This document shows positions 1 to 11,700 of a stretch of DNA of 64,000 nucleotides, piece by piece. The first letter of the stretch is position 1, and each line of letters starts with the position of its first letter. The notes under the pieces were generated by a model. That model searched no databases. It was not told the origin of the DNA and saw only the letters and a list, made by a program, of their open reading frames with translations. The DNA comes from Limnomonas spitsbergensis. Lineage: Eukaryota > Chlorophyta > Chlorophyceae > Chlamydomonadales. The stretch lies in the NCBI GenBank assembly GCA_037349105.1, contig JAYJMM010000116.1, positions 6,262,001-6,326,000 on the forward strand, given 5' to 3'. A program made the translations under genes and the position numbers.

Positions 1-661
1 GGCCGGCAAGAAGGGTACAGGCAGTAAACCCCACTGCCACCCTGGTGGATGCGGTGGGGCAGTGCATTGTGGATGGTGTTTCAGCGCATGGCAGATGGTG
101 GGGAAAAGCATGGTGGGGCTGCACACTAGCACGCTAGCCCTGTCCATGGGTTGTGAAACGCACCTGTGTTCCTCCCATTGCTGCCCTCATGCATGTTGTG
201 CCCCAATGCACCCCCATGCGCCCCCTCCAAAGCTGCCGCCGGGCCCACATGCCCTGGAGCATGACACTGTTAGGTAGTGGCCAACAACAGGTCTGCAGGA
301 AGGCGGCTGCATGCCGCCTTGGAGCTTGCATGACTCTGCATGGTACATCCCTCCCAGCCCCCTAGCAGTTCTCCAGCCCCTCCTTGCCCTCAGAGGAGTG
401 CAAGGTGGGGCTGCGCACAGACGCGTGGCCCAATCGCCGGGGTGGGGTAGCGCACTTGTGGTTCCCCCATTGTTGCCCTCTCTCATGCTGCAGCCCCCCC
501 ACGCTAGTCCCCTGCCGTGGCCAAGACACACCTCCCTACATTGCTATGGAGCCCCCCCCCTGCCCCGGAGCGCAGTGCCTGCTGCCCATGAGGTGTCTGC
601 TACACCACTTTTCGATATTTGCTCATTTCCTGACGAATCATCTGGTGCTTGTTGCCTGCAG

Positions 662-3600
662 CGGCGGCGGCGGGAGCAGCAGCGGGGACATCGGGGACAG
701 GTGCGGAGGAACGGGTGCATCCTGAACCATGTGTGACCCATCGAGACCGGGACTGGGACCTGGCGCACATACCGTAGTCCCTTGCCTGGCCGATCCTCAA
801 TCTGTGCGCACTTAGATTTCATTGAAGCCCGCGTGCCCCGCTCGCGCTTGTTTCGGTGCAAATGAGGCTAGGGTAGGGGGCCCAAGGTCCCTTGAACAGG
901 GCTTCTGGCTTGTGAGCTGCTCTACATCTACACTGTGGCCCCCGGCCAGAGGCCCCATGTGCGGCAAGGCATGCTGCCTGGCCTCCAGCCTGTGCTCTTG
1001 GGTTACTTGCTGCTAGTCAGCAGCCCTGGCCATGAACGGCTGCGTGCGCCCTGCGCTCCCTATGCTCATTCAGAGGCCTATGCTAGGGGAGGTAGGATGT
1101 TGAGTGGGTAGCCCCTCGCCGTAGGCCCAAGCAGCATGCCTGGTCACATTTGGGGGCTCCGGGCCCTGCACTTTGCATCAGCCAGCGCCCCTCTTTCTGT
1201 GGCCGGCCGCGCCTGACCGCCCTCAGCCCTCCTACCCCCTGGCTGCCCTGCTGCCTATACGTATACGCCTGATACCTGTCAGCACATGAGGCCCGCCTTT
1301 GCTCCATTGTCCACTCCTGCCCCTCTTCTCAGTGGTGCCCTGGCTGCAGGAAAAGGCTGCAGGTCAGTGACGCGCGGTGCCTCCATGCATGTGCCATGTG
1401 CTGCCCCCCTCGCTGCGCTGAAGCTGGGGCGTGCACCCCCTTGCTGTTGTTACTACTGTATGGCGCGTGCATGGCTTTCCTAGTTTAAAACCTTTCCTAA
1501 CATGTATATGTTGTGCAGTGGAAGGCGGGGCCAAGTGCTCAGCCAGTGCCACCATATGGCCATGCGCGCATGCTCCTCGCGTTCCCATGTAGTGCTTCTT
1601 CTATCGACCTTAAGCTAAATTTTAGCTACGCTCTGGCCTTCATCTGGAGGTCCCGGGACATGCTGCCTGGACCACCGGCCGGAGGCCGCATTCACTCCCT
1701 TTCCGTGCTCCGTAATGTTGCTGACCTGTGCGCTCCCCGAACCCTACTCCTTTTGGGAGAGGGGCATTGCATTTTGCCTTCCGTTGGTAGAGCAGGTGTG
1801 GCGCAACATATGCTTGATTCCTCTCTGCCTCCGAATACATTTCTCACTTCTCCCCCCCCAAAATGAGATTTCTGACCCTCACGCCCTGCCCCGCCCCCAC
1901 CAGACACACCTCCCATTACGGTTTGTGTGTCTGCATCTAGAGGCCTTGAGCATGGTCTCTCACGTTGTCGACCTGTCTTGCACAGGTGCGGCAGCAACAA
2001 GCGGCCTTCACATGGTTATAGGTGAGAGTGGTTGCTTATAAGAAGAGCGGGTGGCGGCTGTGCATCATGGGTCAGGGTGGGAAGCAGGCAGCCCGCATGG
2101 TGCGGAGAAAGTGGGGTGCAGACAGGGCAAGTGGGAGGATGGGTCTGCTAACATGGTTGCATTGCACGTTCGTCCTTCATGGGGCGAGCGATGAGGGACA
2201 TGTTTGTTCTCTGCCCTACCTATTGCGTTTTGACACAACTCTTTCTTGCTATGCTTTGGAGCTGAGTCTCTCATGGTTCTATTCTACCCCTCATATTCCT
2301 ATCTGCCCCTTCCTGCCATTGTCTGCAGTGGAGCTTAAGAACATGACAGCAGCGCTTAGTCAGCTGATCACCGACACGCACTCCAGAAAGCACCGATACA
2401 CTTCAAGCCATGCCACGAAGTGTGAGTGCTCACGCGTGAGGGTTCAGCTTGAAGCTACAATAATCGTTGATGGCATCCTCATGATGCTGACCTGACTGTA
2501 CATCACGCAGACCGCGACCCGGGCTTCAAGAATTCACTGATCGAGGTGAGGTTGTAGGTTTGTGCTTTAAGAAACTCACCGTGCTCATGAAGGCTCTTTG
2601 TCGTGCCTACAGGCATATTCCTGCAATCACCCGTCATCTAGCAATCTCTTCCGCTGCATGCTGGCGCACGCCTACTTTCCGAAGAATGCCCTTTGCGCGA
2701 GTCACCTCTTCAAGTACGCGTGGCGAGAAGATGCCAACTCCACCCTGGGCTTCATGAACATCAACGACCCCCGGAATGGGCTGCTGCTCCTCAAGTGGGT
2801 GAAGAGTGTAGCAATGCTGCACTTCCTTTTAAGATTGGCATGAACCTCACGTATCTCCTTGGGTCTTTCTTTCTTAGGCTCTTTTGGGTGCAGTATAACA
2901 AAGGAAGAACGAGCATAATAATGATGGAATTGTTGACAGCGACTCCATTAGTTAGTTGGTTAGTAAGTCAGTGCCTCATATAACATTGGGCAGTTGTCTC
3001 GACCATAAAACACATGTATTGCCTTTTGTCAGGCCATTCGAGGAGGCCTTTGACAGCAGCTACCTCATCTTCTTGGAAAGGGGAGATGAGTACACTGCCC
3101 ACTGGCTCGGCAACAACACCGCCAAAATTGAGCTGCCCAAGACGTACCCATGGTACCAGCCAAAAGACGAGAAGATGGACAGCACTTCGCAGGAAGCTAT
3201 CCGAGACTGGGCTGCATTGATAGGGTCGGTGACACTCTTGGGTGTATTGCACACTTCTTAGGTGTTGCACAGCAAAGGCATTTGTGTGTTCATTTAAAAG
3301 GCCAGAGGTGATGTAGGCACGGTTATTTGACATGCAGGGACTCACGCTTCAAGAGCGTGGACGGTAGGACACTGAAGTTCGAGACCGATTCAAGGCCGTT
3401 CAAGCGCTGCCTCTCCTACCAGGTGGGTTGAGGGTGAAGTGGATTTCCTATCGACAAAACCCGACATTCGGCTCCCTCTACAGGCACGCAGGGCAGTGGC
3501 CCTTGCTCTTTCGGAGGGGCGCATCAAGGAGGATTGGCTGATTGGGAAGAAGCTGGACTTCCACAGCCCCGAGGCGTCCAAGATGGAGGTACGAACATAA

Positions 3601-3768
3601 ACGACACACTCAGATCGGGCCTGCAATTAGCAGCAATTGCTTCTGCATGTAGCTTCATCTCAGCCTGTCTTACATTTGCTATCTCGTGGCGTGTAGGCTT
3701 TCTTCAAGACCATTCCGCCTGAGGGTGCAGACCCTGTGGAGGACTCTACAGGGTCTATAAGCGACTGA
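662..3768 (+). CDS. HNH_2-domain nuclease-like protein, left copy (5' partial)
   Basis: A multi-exon gene read from splice sites and phase: exons 662-700, 1986-2021, 2329-2421, 2511-2545, 2613-2794, 3033-3224, 3338-3422, 3484-3588 and 3697-3768 (stop TGA). All junctions keep frame. The core has the HNH_2 layout: a CMLAH region, then ASHLFKYAW with the metal-site His, then NDPRNGLLLL, with PFEEAFDSSY joined across an intron. HNH nucleases cut DNA with one metal ion; the host role of such eukaryotic proteins is not established. An Ala/Gly/Ser/Thr-rich linker precedes the domain, and the C-terminal part is unassigned. The coiled-coil exon that may precede it in the right copy is not in this arm, and no start codon is identified. 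The two 5' exons are less certain than the seven 3' exons. It differs from the right copy by at least one residue (His against Gln in the third listed exon). Confidence 0.72.
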
Positions 3769-4930
3769 CAACGCTCAGCCAACAGGTGCGAACTGCAACC
3801 AGCGAAGCTGTAGTACCAGCGCAAAGGTGATTCAGCGAAGATCCAGTTATTTGTGTATGATCCGTGCACGTCCAGGCTTGTGATGAATCCTTATGGAATC
3901 TTGCCGGGCCCCATTATGATGATCAGGCTCCCGTGCTTTGGGTGGGTGTGTCCTTTGTTTGCCCTTCTTGTCGTTTTTTCTCGTCTTACCCTGTCAGCAT
4001 GTTGTGTCGGCGTCGGTAGAGACGGCGGCAAGGCTGTGAGTGGGAAAGAGTGCAGTTGACTGGGCATGGAGGATTTGATCAAACAAGCATTGCCTGGGTA
4101 TCGCAGAAATACAGTATTGCTCCCACACTTATGTAAGTCACATGCCACAGCTGCATGATCATGCCTCTTGCTAAATGGGTGTGCTTGGGCTGAATGGGTA
4201 TGACTGGGTTGCATTGGCCGGACTGGCTGGTAGAAGGTGGAGTAAATTGTCAGCTTGCAGATGCAGGGCCAGAGACGGCACAGCAGTTAGGATCCACTTG
4301 CTGCTGACTTTGTCGAACTCACCTTGACCATACTCGCACAGCCGCGTAGAAGTTGAAACCAAAATGCCTATGCAGCCTCGGTGGACCTTGTGCCAGGCAT
4401 CTTGCTCCCCCCCCCCCTTCCTACCCCCCAGGCAGATCTCGCATCCTGTCCCAGAGCCCCCCCTGGTCTCATGTGCAGCAACTTGCAACGCTCGGGGCAA
4501 GCGGCTACTCCATGCCTTCACGCTGGTCCACGCCCATGCATCAAGCACGGGCCCTCCGTATCGTCCACCCTCCATCCTCGTCTGCTTTAGCGTTGCTAGC
4601 ACACTTCTTAAGTATGTTTACATGCCTCGCGGCAGAAAACAGCTATGGTTGAGTTGGACATGCCTTTTCATACATGCAAAACGGTTTGGAAGCGCGAGCG
4701 GATGGCGCAAACTGGTTCGGATTGTCCGAGGCTGGGGCCTGAGGATGGAGGGAGCTGTAGGGCTAGCTGCGGCGACGGATGGCAATGTGGAAGAGCGAGG
4801 GCTGAATTCAGTGGGCGAATAATATCGAATGTCGGCTCACTCTCTCTCTCCACATTGTGTCTGTGACTGGTAGAGGCTGTTGTGTGGGGGGGGGGGCATC
4901 ATGTCTTTGCCGCTCACACAACAAATAAAT

Positions 4931-5255
4931 TATGATAATTTTTCTATTGGTATGGAGCCAGAATGGGGGTTGTGAATGCAATCTGACAGATGCCTTGAGG
5001 GGTTTCCCTCAGGGCCTGCCTGGAGCATGGCAACCTTGCTGGTTGTACCTATGTGTTTCGCATAGAAGTTTGCAAATGCAATCTGGACAAGTGCTGTCAG
5101 GGGGTCCCCTTGGGGCCTGCCCGGGGCATGGCAATTACCAGGGATGTCGGGGGCTTTTGGCCGGCCATAGCCGATGCCCCTTTTCTTTTGTAGGCCAGTC
5201 AGGGGTCAGGGCCTGCACGGGCATGGCAACCATGTTGGTTGCCATGCAACTCTAA
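4931..5255 (+). repeat. Degenerate roughly 110-bp tandem repeat in the left arm
   Basis: Three diverged copies of a block with the motifs AATGCAATCTG, a GGGG-TCCC stretch, CAGGGCCTGC and GCATGGCAA (near 4975, 5085 and 5190). The mirror copy is in the right arm at about 9698-10022. No convincing coding sequence is seen in 3770-4930 or here apart from repeat shadows. Confidence 0.6.
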
Positions 5256-5353
5256 AGTGAGACCTCATACCGTAGAGTAGCCTTGCCTTCCTGCTATGTT
5301 AATGTTTCGGGGGGGGGCGCGCGAGGGAAGTATAACATAACTATCAAAGGTCT

Positions 5354-5818
5354 GAGAACGTCGATTTTGACTTCAAAACGTCGTCTTCACCCAAAAATCG
5401 CGCCCTGCGGGCAGCTTGGCATAATTGTTTTGCCCTGCGGGTAGCTTGGGGGTTGGGAATGTTTTTGTAAGGGTGCGTGAAGGCAAGTTAAATCTACGGT
5501 ATTTGCCCGAAATTACTATAACAAGTTGTGTGTGTGCAATCACTACATTCTAGAAAAATACAGTTTCTAGGCAGGTGAAGGCAACGGAGAGACGACACTG
5601 TTGTTTTTCAGTTAGTCCGTTGTATAACGGTATTCTGTCTCATATTCACCAGAATAATGGTCGTGCGTTTTTTGAGTTGGACGGCTCAACACATAGACTC
5701 CTGAAAAGACTCCAGAAGTCAGAAACCTCAATGCCAATCAGCCAGCCCGGCACACGGTCAGCCAGCAAGTGTGCCCTGCACTGGGACGCTCCATAGCATG
5801 CCACACAGCAGAGAGGAG
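5354..5818. mobile_element. 465-bp insertion unique to the left palindrome arm
   Basis: The right arm joins the flanking sequences directly, with only a 15-bp duplication, so this block inserted into the left arm or was excised from the right arm. It contains two CCCTGCGGG motifs and, near 5488-5512, a GGCAAGTTAAATCTACGGTA stretch resembling the terminal repeats of the element at 32581-33741. That suggests a non-autonomous DNA transposon or a fragment of one. I see no coding sequence. Confidence 0.5.
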
Positions 5819-6169
5819 AGGCGGGCAGCGACTACCACAAAGATATGTATCTTGCGCCAGTGCCAGCGACTCCCGCCCGCTGCGCCCTCTCAGAACAGCC
5901 AGAGGTGGCCGGCCTTAGACCGGTTCAAGTTGAGGGCCGATCAGGCCTTAGGCAAATACAGGTTGGCTGCAGAAGATGGACCCTAGCAGACGAAAAGGGA
6001 ACACTGTATCCCACTCAACCCCTGCCTTCTCTCTCAGAAGTTCATCTTTGGTCCCCTTCAGAGAGGTTAATGATGTGCTCCATTGTAGCCTCCTTCCTCC
6101 GTCTCCCCTGCCCCTGTTGCCGTTGTAATGTGACTCAGTCGTACTACATGTCCTGCCCCCATGCCCCAC

Positions 6170-6630
6170 CTGATTCCTCCAAGCCCTTGCGGACCTCTTC
6201 CACAAAGACTTGTACAATCTTGACAGCCTGCCCCCTCTTGTTTGCAATTTGAGTTGAGTGCGAGTGGAATGTCCCATTTCGATTGTTTGTGTAGCGGTGC
6301 CTGATCAAAATCGTTTGCTCTACTTTTATCAGTTCTCACGTGTTCCAACACTAGCTGTTGGATTCTTGGCCTACCGCAGGCGAAGATGATGATTTGGGAG
6401 GGATACCTGGGAAGCAAAGGTGCTCTTGTTTGACTTGCACTCGCATGGCACTTCCTTGATATTCGTCCCCTTCCTCCGCAACTACAAGGCTCTTGCTCTT
6501 CACGTCGCAATGGAGGTGAGTCGTTGGCTTCTGTTGAAAGGTCCCAGTTTGTTCTTGCTTTTGAAAGAAGCCATTGCTGCTGCCTCAGAATCTGAACGTA
6601 AGGTTCAGCCTCTCTTCCCAATCTCATCTG
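6170..6630 (-). pseudogene. Decayed gene fragment of unknown family (left arm)
   Basis: After a TTTCAACAG acceptor, 6530-6351 (minus) is open for 59 residues with credible protein texture (LHCDVKSKSLVVAEEGDEY, then VQVKQEHLCFPG), ending in TAG. Further along the minus strand another frame reads STQIANKRGQAVKIVQVFVEEVRKG, near 6250-6170, with stops between the segments. Either introns or frameshifts separate the pieces; I favour decay. The family is not recognised. The mirror copy is in the right arm near 8800-9300 on the plus strand. Confidence 0.4.
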
Positions 6631-6655
6631 CAGTCACCTAGTTGCGTTGTTGCAT

Positions 6656-6793
6656 GTCAATAACGTTACACCTCTGGGCCCGCTCAAAGCTCGGCCGCGT
6701 GGGCGCCCAACTGTTCAGAAGGGAGTCAATAACGTTACACCTATGTGCCCGCTCAAAGCTCGGCCGCGTGGGCGCCCAACTGTTCAGAAGGGA
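6656..6793 (+). repeat. 69-bp tandem duplication
   Basis: Two adjacent copies (6656-6724 and 6725-6793), each beginning GTCAATAACGTTACACCT, which differ by only a few bases. They lie at the left end of the palindrome spacer. Confidence 0.9.
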
Positions 6794-6931
6794 GTAATAA
6801 AGGAACTAAAGGAAGAGAGGGGGAAAGGAACAAAAGCGTTGTTGCATGTGAAGACCACTGCAGAAGGCGATGGCCCAAGACTATAGGGCTGTAGTGCGAA
6901 CCCTCCCCTACAACGGCCATGGAGGGTTCAG

Positions 6932-7118
6932 CGAAAAGAAAAGGAGGCAGCCATTGTCAACCTCAACAGCAAGTCCAAAGGGGACGCTGGAAAGATTATT
7001 GCAAATCTGTAGGACCTCGCCACGCCGGAGAAAGGGAAAATCATACAAGTCGGGGCTTTACTGAACCCTAGCGAGGTCATAGCGCTTTCAGGGTTAACTG
7101 CGTCCCCGAGGCAGGCAG
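6932..7118 (+). pseudogene. Coding fragment with one nonsense codon, unknown family
   Basis: One frame reads as a charged protein segment (KEAAIVNLNSKSKGDAGKII, then PEKGKIIQVGALLNPSEV) interrupted by a single TAG at 7010-7012. The GKIIQVGALLN part has a diverged relative at 15909-15961 on the minus strand (GKIKQVWALLNSG followed by GTGAG), just downstream of the coiled-coil exon of the right HNH copy. I therefore suspect it is debris from the same gene neighbourhood. The function is not recognised. Confidence 0.4.
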
Positions 7119-7263
7119 TCGGACGTGACGTTGGGCGGCCTGCCTCACACTTCGCTTAGTCCAAGCAAAACATATTATGATGGCCGTGCAATCGTGCATC
7201 CCCTGCCCACTCGCCCCCCGCCAGTCCCCAACATGCACATTCTGCTAATAGCCAATTGTATTT

Positions 7264-7325
7264 TAAGCGCCAGATGGCAAATCTGCAGTGTATGAGTGGA
7301 GTCTGGCCTCTGTGCAGCAGTGATG
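7264..7325 (+). repeat. Decayed copy of the prefoldin-like exon, acceptor side
   Basis: The stretch AAGCGCCAGATGGCAAATCT and the following CTGGCCTCTGTGCAGCAG mirror AAGCGCAAGATGGCCAAGCT and CTGGCTTCTGTACAGCAG of the exon at about 7390-7440, with a small insertion between. It is interrupted by stops. Confidence 0.65.
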
Positions 7326-7359
7326 TTGACATGTTTCCACACTTTGTGTACTGTTTCAG

Positions 7360-7566
7360 ATGACCTCTGTTGATGGCCAGTCGTACTGCAAGCGCAAGAT
7401 GGCCAAGCTGCAGGAGAGCCTGGCTTCTGTACAGCAGCTGTTGCGGGAGAAGCAGGGAAACCTCACCATGGTCAACCGGGTGCTAGCAGATAAGATGGCG
7501 GCACAACAGCAGCAGCAACAGCAACAACAAGGAGCAGGGGTCCCAGCAGCCCAGGCTGTTGCATAA
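7360..7566 (+). CDS. Prefoldin subunit 5-like C-terminal exon (isolated terminal exon)
   Basis: The exon opens after a polypyrimidine-TTTCAG acceptor and ends in TAA at 7564-7566. It encodes a Tyr-Cys-Lys-Arg-Lys start followed by a helix (SYCKRKMAKLQESLASVQQ, then LLREKQGNLTMVNRVLADKM). This matches the pattern of the C-terminal coiled-coil helix of prefoldin subunit 5, in which an aromatic-KRK motif begins the helix. A poly-Gln stretch and GAGVPAAQAVA close the protein. Prefoldin is a hexameric cochaperone that passes unfolded actin and tubulin to CCT. No upstream exons for the first helix and beta hairpins are seen in the spacer, so this is either a stranded exon or the end of a gene with distant exons. 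Decayed copies of the exon lie on both sides. Confidence 0.5.
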   Translation: MTSVDGQSYCKRKMAKLQESLASVQQLLREKQGNLTMVNRVLADKMAAQQQQQQQQQGAGVPAAQAVA

Positions 7567-7619
7567 TGCTTGTGGATCAGATGGCGTACGAGTGGGAGCA
7601 AAAGCCACTCGACACATTG

Positions 7620-7850
7620 AGATTCCATGCGACCCAAGCTGTCTTTTCGTGCCTGTGGACAAGATGACGGCACATCAGCAATAGTCTGCGGGGGTCCCTG
7701 CGTTCCAATTATTGGCACAGCGTGTGGACAACTGGACAAGATAGCGTTGCAGAAGATGAAGCTGACAGGAGCAGGGATCCTAGCGGCTCAGGCTATTGCA
7801 TAGTGCGTGTGGACGAGATGGCGGCGCATTAGCAGCCGTAAAAGATAGTG
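7620..7850 (+). repeat. Decayed tandem copies of the prefoldin-like exon end
   Basis: The clearest copy, near 7769-7804, reads GAGILAAQAIA then TAG, against GAGVPAAQAVA then TAA in the exon. GACAAGATGACGGCACATCA and GACGAGATGGCGGCGCATTA near 7660 and 7812 are copies of the GATAAGATGGCGGCACAACA segment. So the 3' part of the exon has been duplicated downstream at least twice and then degraded. Confidence 0.7.
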
Positions 7851-8049
7851 ATGCACATTCACTCTCGAATGTACGATCTCTACCCCCTTCCCTCGCGGAC
7901 AACTGGGATGGTACCAAGTTGCCCAGGGCTTGAAAGGCAGCGCTCCAGAAGGCTGACCATTAAACCTTGCTACCGGTAATATGTTGCTACGTTACGTTAG
8001 GATACGTTACGTTACGGGATTTTTGCCCATACGGGCCGTTTCCTGTGTC

Positions 8050-8792
8050 CCTGGCCGGGACTTGTGCCACCGACCCCCGGGAGGTCCGAGATGTGTGTCA
8101 TCGACCCCCGGGAGGGCCGGGACGTGTGCCACCGACACCCGGGAGGGGCAGGACATGTGCCACCGACCCCCGGGAGGGCCGGGCTTTGAGTTACCGACCC
8201 TACCACCCCCCCTGAGGGCCGGGACGTGCGCCTCTGAACCCCGGGAGGACCGTGACGTGTGTCACCGACCCCCGGGGACCTGGAACGTGCGCCACCGACC
8301 CCCAAGAAAGCCATGATATGTGCGACCGGCCCTTGGTAGGGACGGGACGTGTGTCACCCACTCCCAGAATGGCGTGAATGTGTACCACCGACCCCAGGAG
8401 GGCGAGGACCTGTGTCACCGACCCCTGGGAGAGCCGGGACGTATGTCACCGACCCCCGGGAGGGCCGTGACGTGTGTCCCTGACCCCCAGGAAGGCAGGG
8501 ATGTGTTCCACCTACCCTTGGGAGTGCCGGGACTTGTGCCACCGACCCCCGGGAGGGCCGGGACGTGTGTCCCTGATCCCCGGGAAGGCAGGGATGTGTT
8601 CCTCCGACCCCCGGGAGGGCCGGGACTTGTGCCACCGACCGCCAGGAGGGCCGGGACATACGTGTCACCAACACTTGGGAGGGCCGGGACGTGTGCCACT
8701 GACACCCGGGAGGGCCGGGACGTGTCACGAGTGCCACCGGCACCTAGGGGGGCCGGGACATGTGCCACCGCCCCCCGGGAGGGACGGGTCGT
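8050..8792 (+). repeat. 31-bp GC-rich minisatellite
   Basis: About 24 imperfect units of roughly 31 bp, consensus near GGGACGTGTGCCACCGACCC followed by CCGGGAGGGCC. It creates long repeat-shadow reading frames on both strands. It abuts the inner end of the right palindrome arm. The 7851-8049 stretch before it shows no gene. Confidence 0.92.
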
Positions 8793-8797
8793 GTGCA

Positions 8798-11700
8798 GAT
8801 GAGATTGGGAAGAGAGGCTGAACCTTACGTTCAGATTCTGAGGCAGCAGCAGCAGCAATGGCTTCTTTCAAAAGCAAGAACAAACTGGGACCTTTCAACA
8901 GAAGCCAACGACTCACCTCCATTGCGACGTGAAGAGCAAGAGCCTTGTAGTTGCGGAGGAAGGGGACGAACATCAAGGAAGTGCCATGCGAGTGCAAGTC
9001 AAACAAGAGCACCTTTGCTTCCCAGGTATCCCTCCCAAATCATCATCTTCGCCTGCGGTAGGCCAAGAATCCAACAGCTAGTGTTGGAACACGTGAGAAC
9101 TGATAAAAGTAGAGCAAACGATTTTGATCAGGCACCGCTACACAAACAATCGAAATGGGACATTCCACTCGCACTCAACTCAAATTGCAAACAAGAGGGG
9201 GCAGGCTGTCAAGATTGTACAAGTCTTTGTGGAAGAGGTCCGCAAGGGCAGGACATGTAGTACGACTGAGTCACATTACAACGGCAACAGGGGCAGGGGA
9301 GACGGAGGAAGGAGGCTACAATGGAGCACATCATTAACCTCTCTGAAGGGAACCAAAGATGAACTTCTGAGAGAGAAGGCAGGGGTTGAGTGGATACAGT
9401 GTTCCCTTTTCGTCTGCTAGGGACCATCTTCTGCAGCCAACCTGTATTTGCCTAAGGCCTGATCGGCCCTCAACTTGAACCGGTCTAAGGCCGGCCGCCT
9501 CTGGCTGTTCTGAGAGGGCGCAGCGGGCGGGAGTCGCTGGCACTGGCGCATGATACATATCTTTGTGGTAGTCGCTGCCCGCCTAGTCGCTGCCCGCCTA
9601 GACCTTTGATAGTTATGTTATACTTCCCTCGCGCGCCCCCCCCCGAAACATTAACATAGCAGGAAGGCAAGGCTACTCCACGGTATGAGGTCTCAATTTA
9701 GAGTTGCATGGCAACCAACATGGTTGCCATGCCCGTGCAGGCCCTGACCCCTGAGTGGCCTACAGAAGAAAAGGGGCATCGGCTATGGCCGGCCAAAAGC
9801 CCCCGACATCCCTGGTAATTGCCATGCCCCGGGCAGGCCCCAAGGGGACCCCCTGACAGCACTTGTCCAGATTGCATTTGCAAACTTCTATGCGAAACAC
9901 ATAGGTACAACCAGCAAGGTTGCCATGCTACAGGCAGGCCCTGAGGGAAACCCCTCAAGGCATCTGTCCGATTGCATTCACAACCCCCATTCTGGCTCCA
10001 TACCAATAGAAAAATTATCATAATTTATTTGTTGTGTGAGCGGCAAAGACATGATGCCCCCCCCCCCCCACACACACAACAGCCTCTACCAGTCACAGAC
10101 ACAATGTGGAGAGAGAGTGTGAGCCGACATTCGATATTATTCGCCCACTGAATTCAGCCCTCGCTCCTCCACATTGCCATCCGTCGCCGCAGCTAGCCCT
10201 ACAGCTCCCTCCATCCTCAGGCCCCAGCCTCGGACAATCCGAACCAGTTTGCGCCATCCGCTCGCGCTTCCAAACCGTTTTGCATGTATGAAAAGGCATG
10301 TCCAACTCAACCATAGCTGTTTTCTGCCGCGAGGCATGTAAACATACTTAAGAAGTGTGCTAGCAACGCTAAAGCAGACGAGGATGGAGGGTGGACGATA
10401 CGGAGGGCCCGTGCTTGATGCATGGGCGTGGACCAGCGTGAAGGCATGGAGTAGCCGCTTGCCCCGAGCGTTGCAAGTTGCTGCACATGAGACCAGGGGG
10501 GGCTCTGGGACAGGATGCGAGATCTGCCTGGGGGGTAGGAAGGGGGGGGGGGAGCAAGATGCCTGGCACAAGGTCCACCGAGGCTGCATAGGCATTTTGG
10601 TTTCAACTTCTACGCGGCTGTGCGAGTATGGTCAAGGTGAGTTCGACAAAGTCAGCAGCAAGTGGATCCTAACTGCTGTGCCGTCTCTGGCCCTGCATCT
10701 GCAAGCTGACAATTTACTCCACCTTCTACCAGCCAGTCCGGCCAATGCAACCCAGTCATACCCATTCAGCCCAAGCACACCCATTTAGCAAGAGGCATGA
10801 TCATGCAGCTGTGGCATGTGACTTACATAAGTGTGGGAGCAATACTGTATTTCTGCGATACCCAGGCAATGCTTGTTTGATCAAATCCTCCATGCCCAGT
10901 CAACTGCACTCTTTCCCACTCACAGCCTTGCCGCCGTCTCTACCGACGCCGACACAACATGCTGACAGGGTAAGACGAGAAAAAACGACAAGAAGGGCAA
11001 ACAAAGGACACACCCACCCAAAGCACGGGAGCCTGATCATCATAATGGGGCCCGGCAAGATTCCATAAGGATTCATCACAAGCCTGGACGTGCACGGATC
11101 ATACACAAATAACTGGATCTTCGCTGAATCACCTTTGCGCTGGTACTACAGCTTCGCTGGTTGCAGTTCGCACCTGTTGGCTGAGCGTTGTCAGTCGCTT
11201 ATAGACCCTGTAGAGTCCTCCACAGGGTCTGCACCCTCAGGCGGAATGGTCTTGAAGAAAGCCTACACGCCACGAGATAGCAAATGTAAGACAGGCTGAG
11301 ATGAAGCTACATGCAGAAGCAATTGCTGCTAATTGCAGGCCCGATCTGAGTGTGTCGTTTATGTTCGTACCTCCATCTTGGACGCCTCGGGGCTGTGGAA
11401 GTCCAGCTTCTTCCCAATCAGCCAATCCTCCTTGATGCGCCCCTCCGAAAGAGCAAGGGCCACTGCCCTGCGTGCCTGTAGAGGGAGCCGAATGTCGGGT
11501 TTTGTCGATAGGAAATCCACTTCACCCTCAACCCACCTGGTAGGAGAGGCAGCGCTTGAACGGCCTTGAATCGGTCTCGAACTTCAGTGTCCTACCGTCC
11601 ACGCTCTTGAAGCGTGAGTCCCTGCATGTCAAATAACCGTGCCTACATCACCTCTGGCCTTTTAAATGAACACACAAATGCCTTTGCTGTGCAACACCTA

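Larger units (their letters stand above)
1..6631 (+). repeat. Left arm of a giant palindrome
   Basis: This arm is the reverse complement of 8798-14964. Paired positions sum to about 14965 near the outer edge, 14959 over 1.5-4.9 kb, 14953 near 5 kb and about 15432 near 6.3 kb, so the arms differ only by a few small indels, scattered substitutions and one 465-bp insertion here at 5354-5818. Base 1 pairs with 14964, so the true outer end of this arm lies beyond the window. The inner end falls where the arms diverge after the shared stretch ending in TCTCATCTGCA. The arm contains an HNH gene on the plus strand and a decayed gene fragment on the minus strand. Confidence 0.95.
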
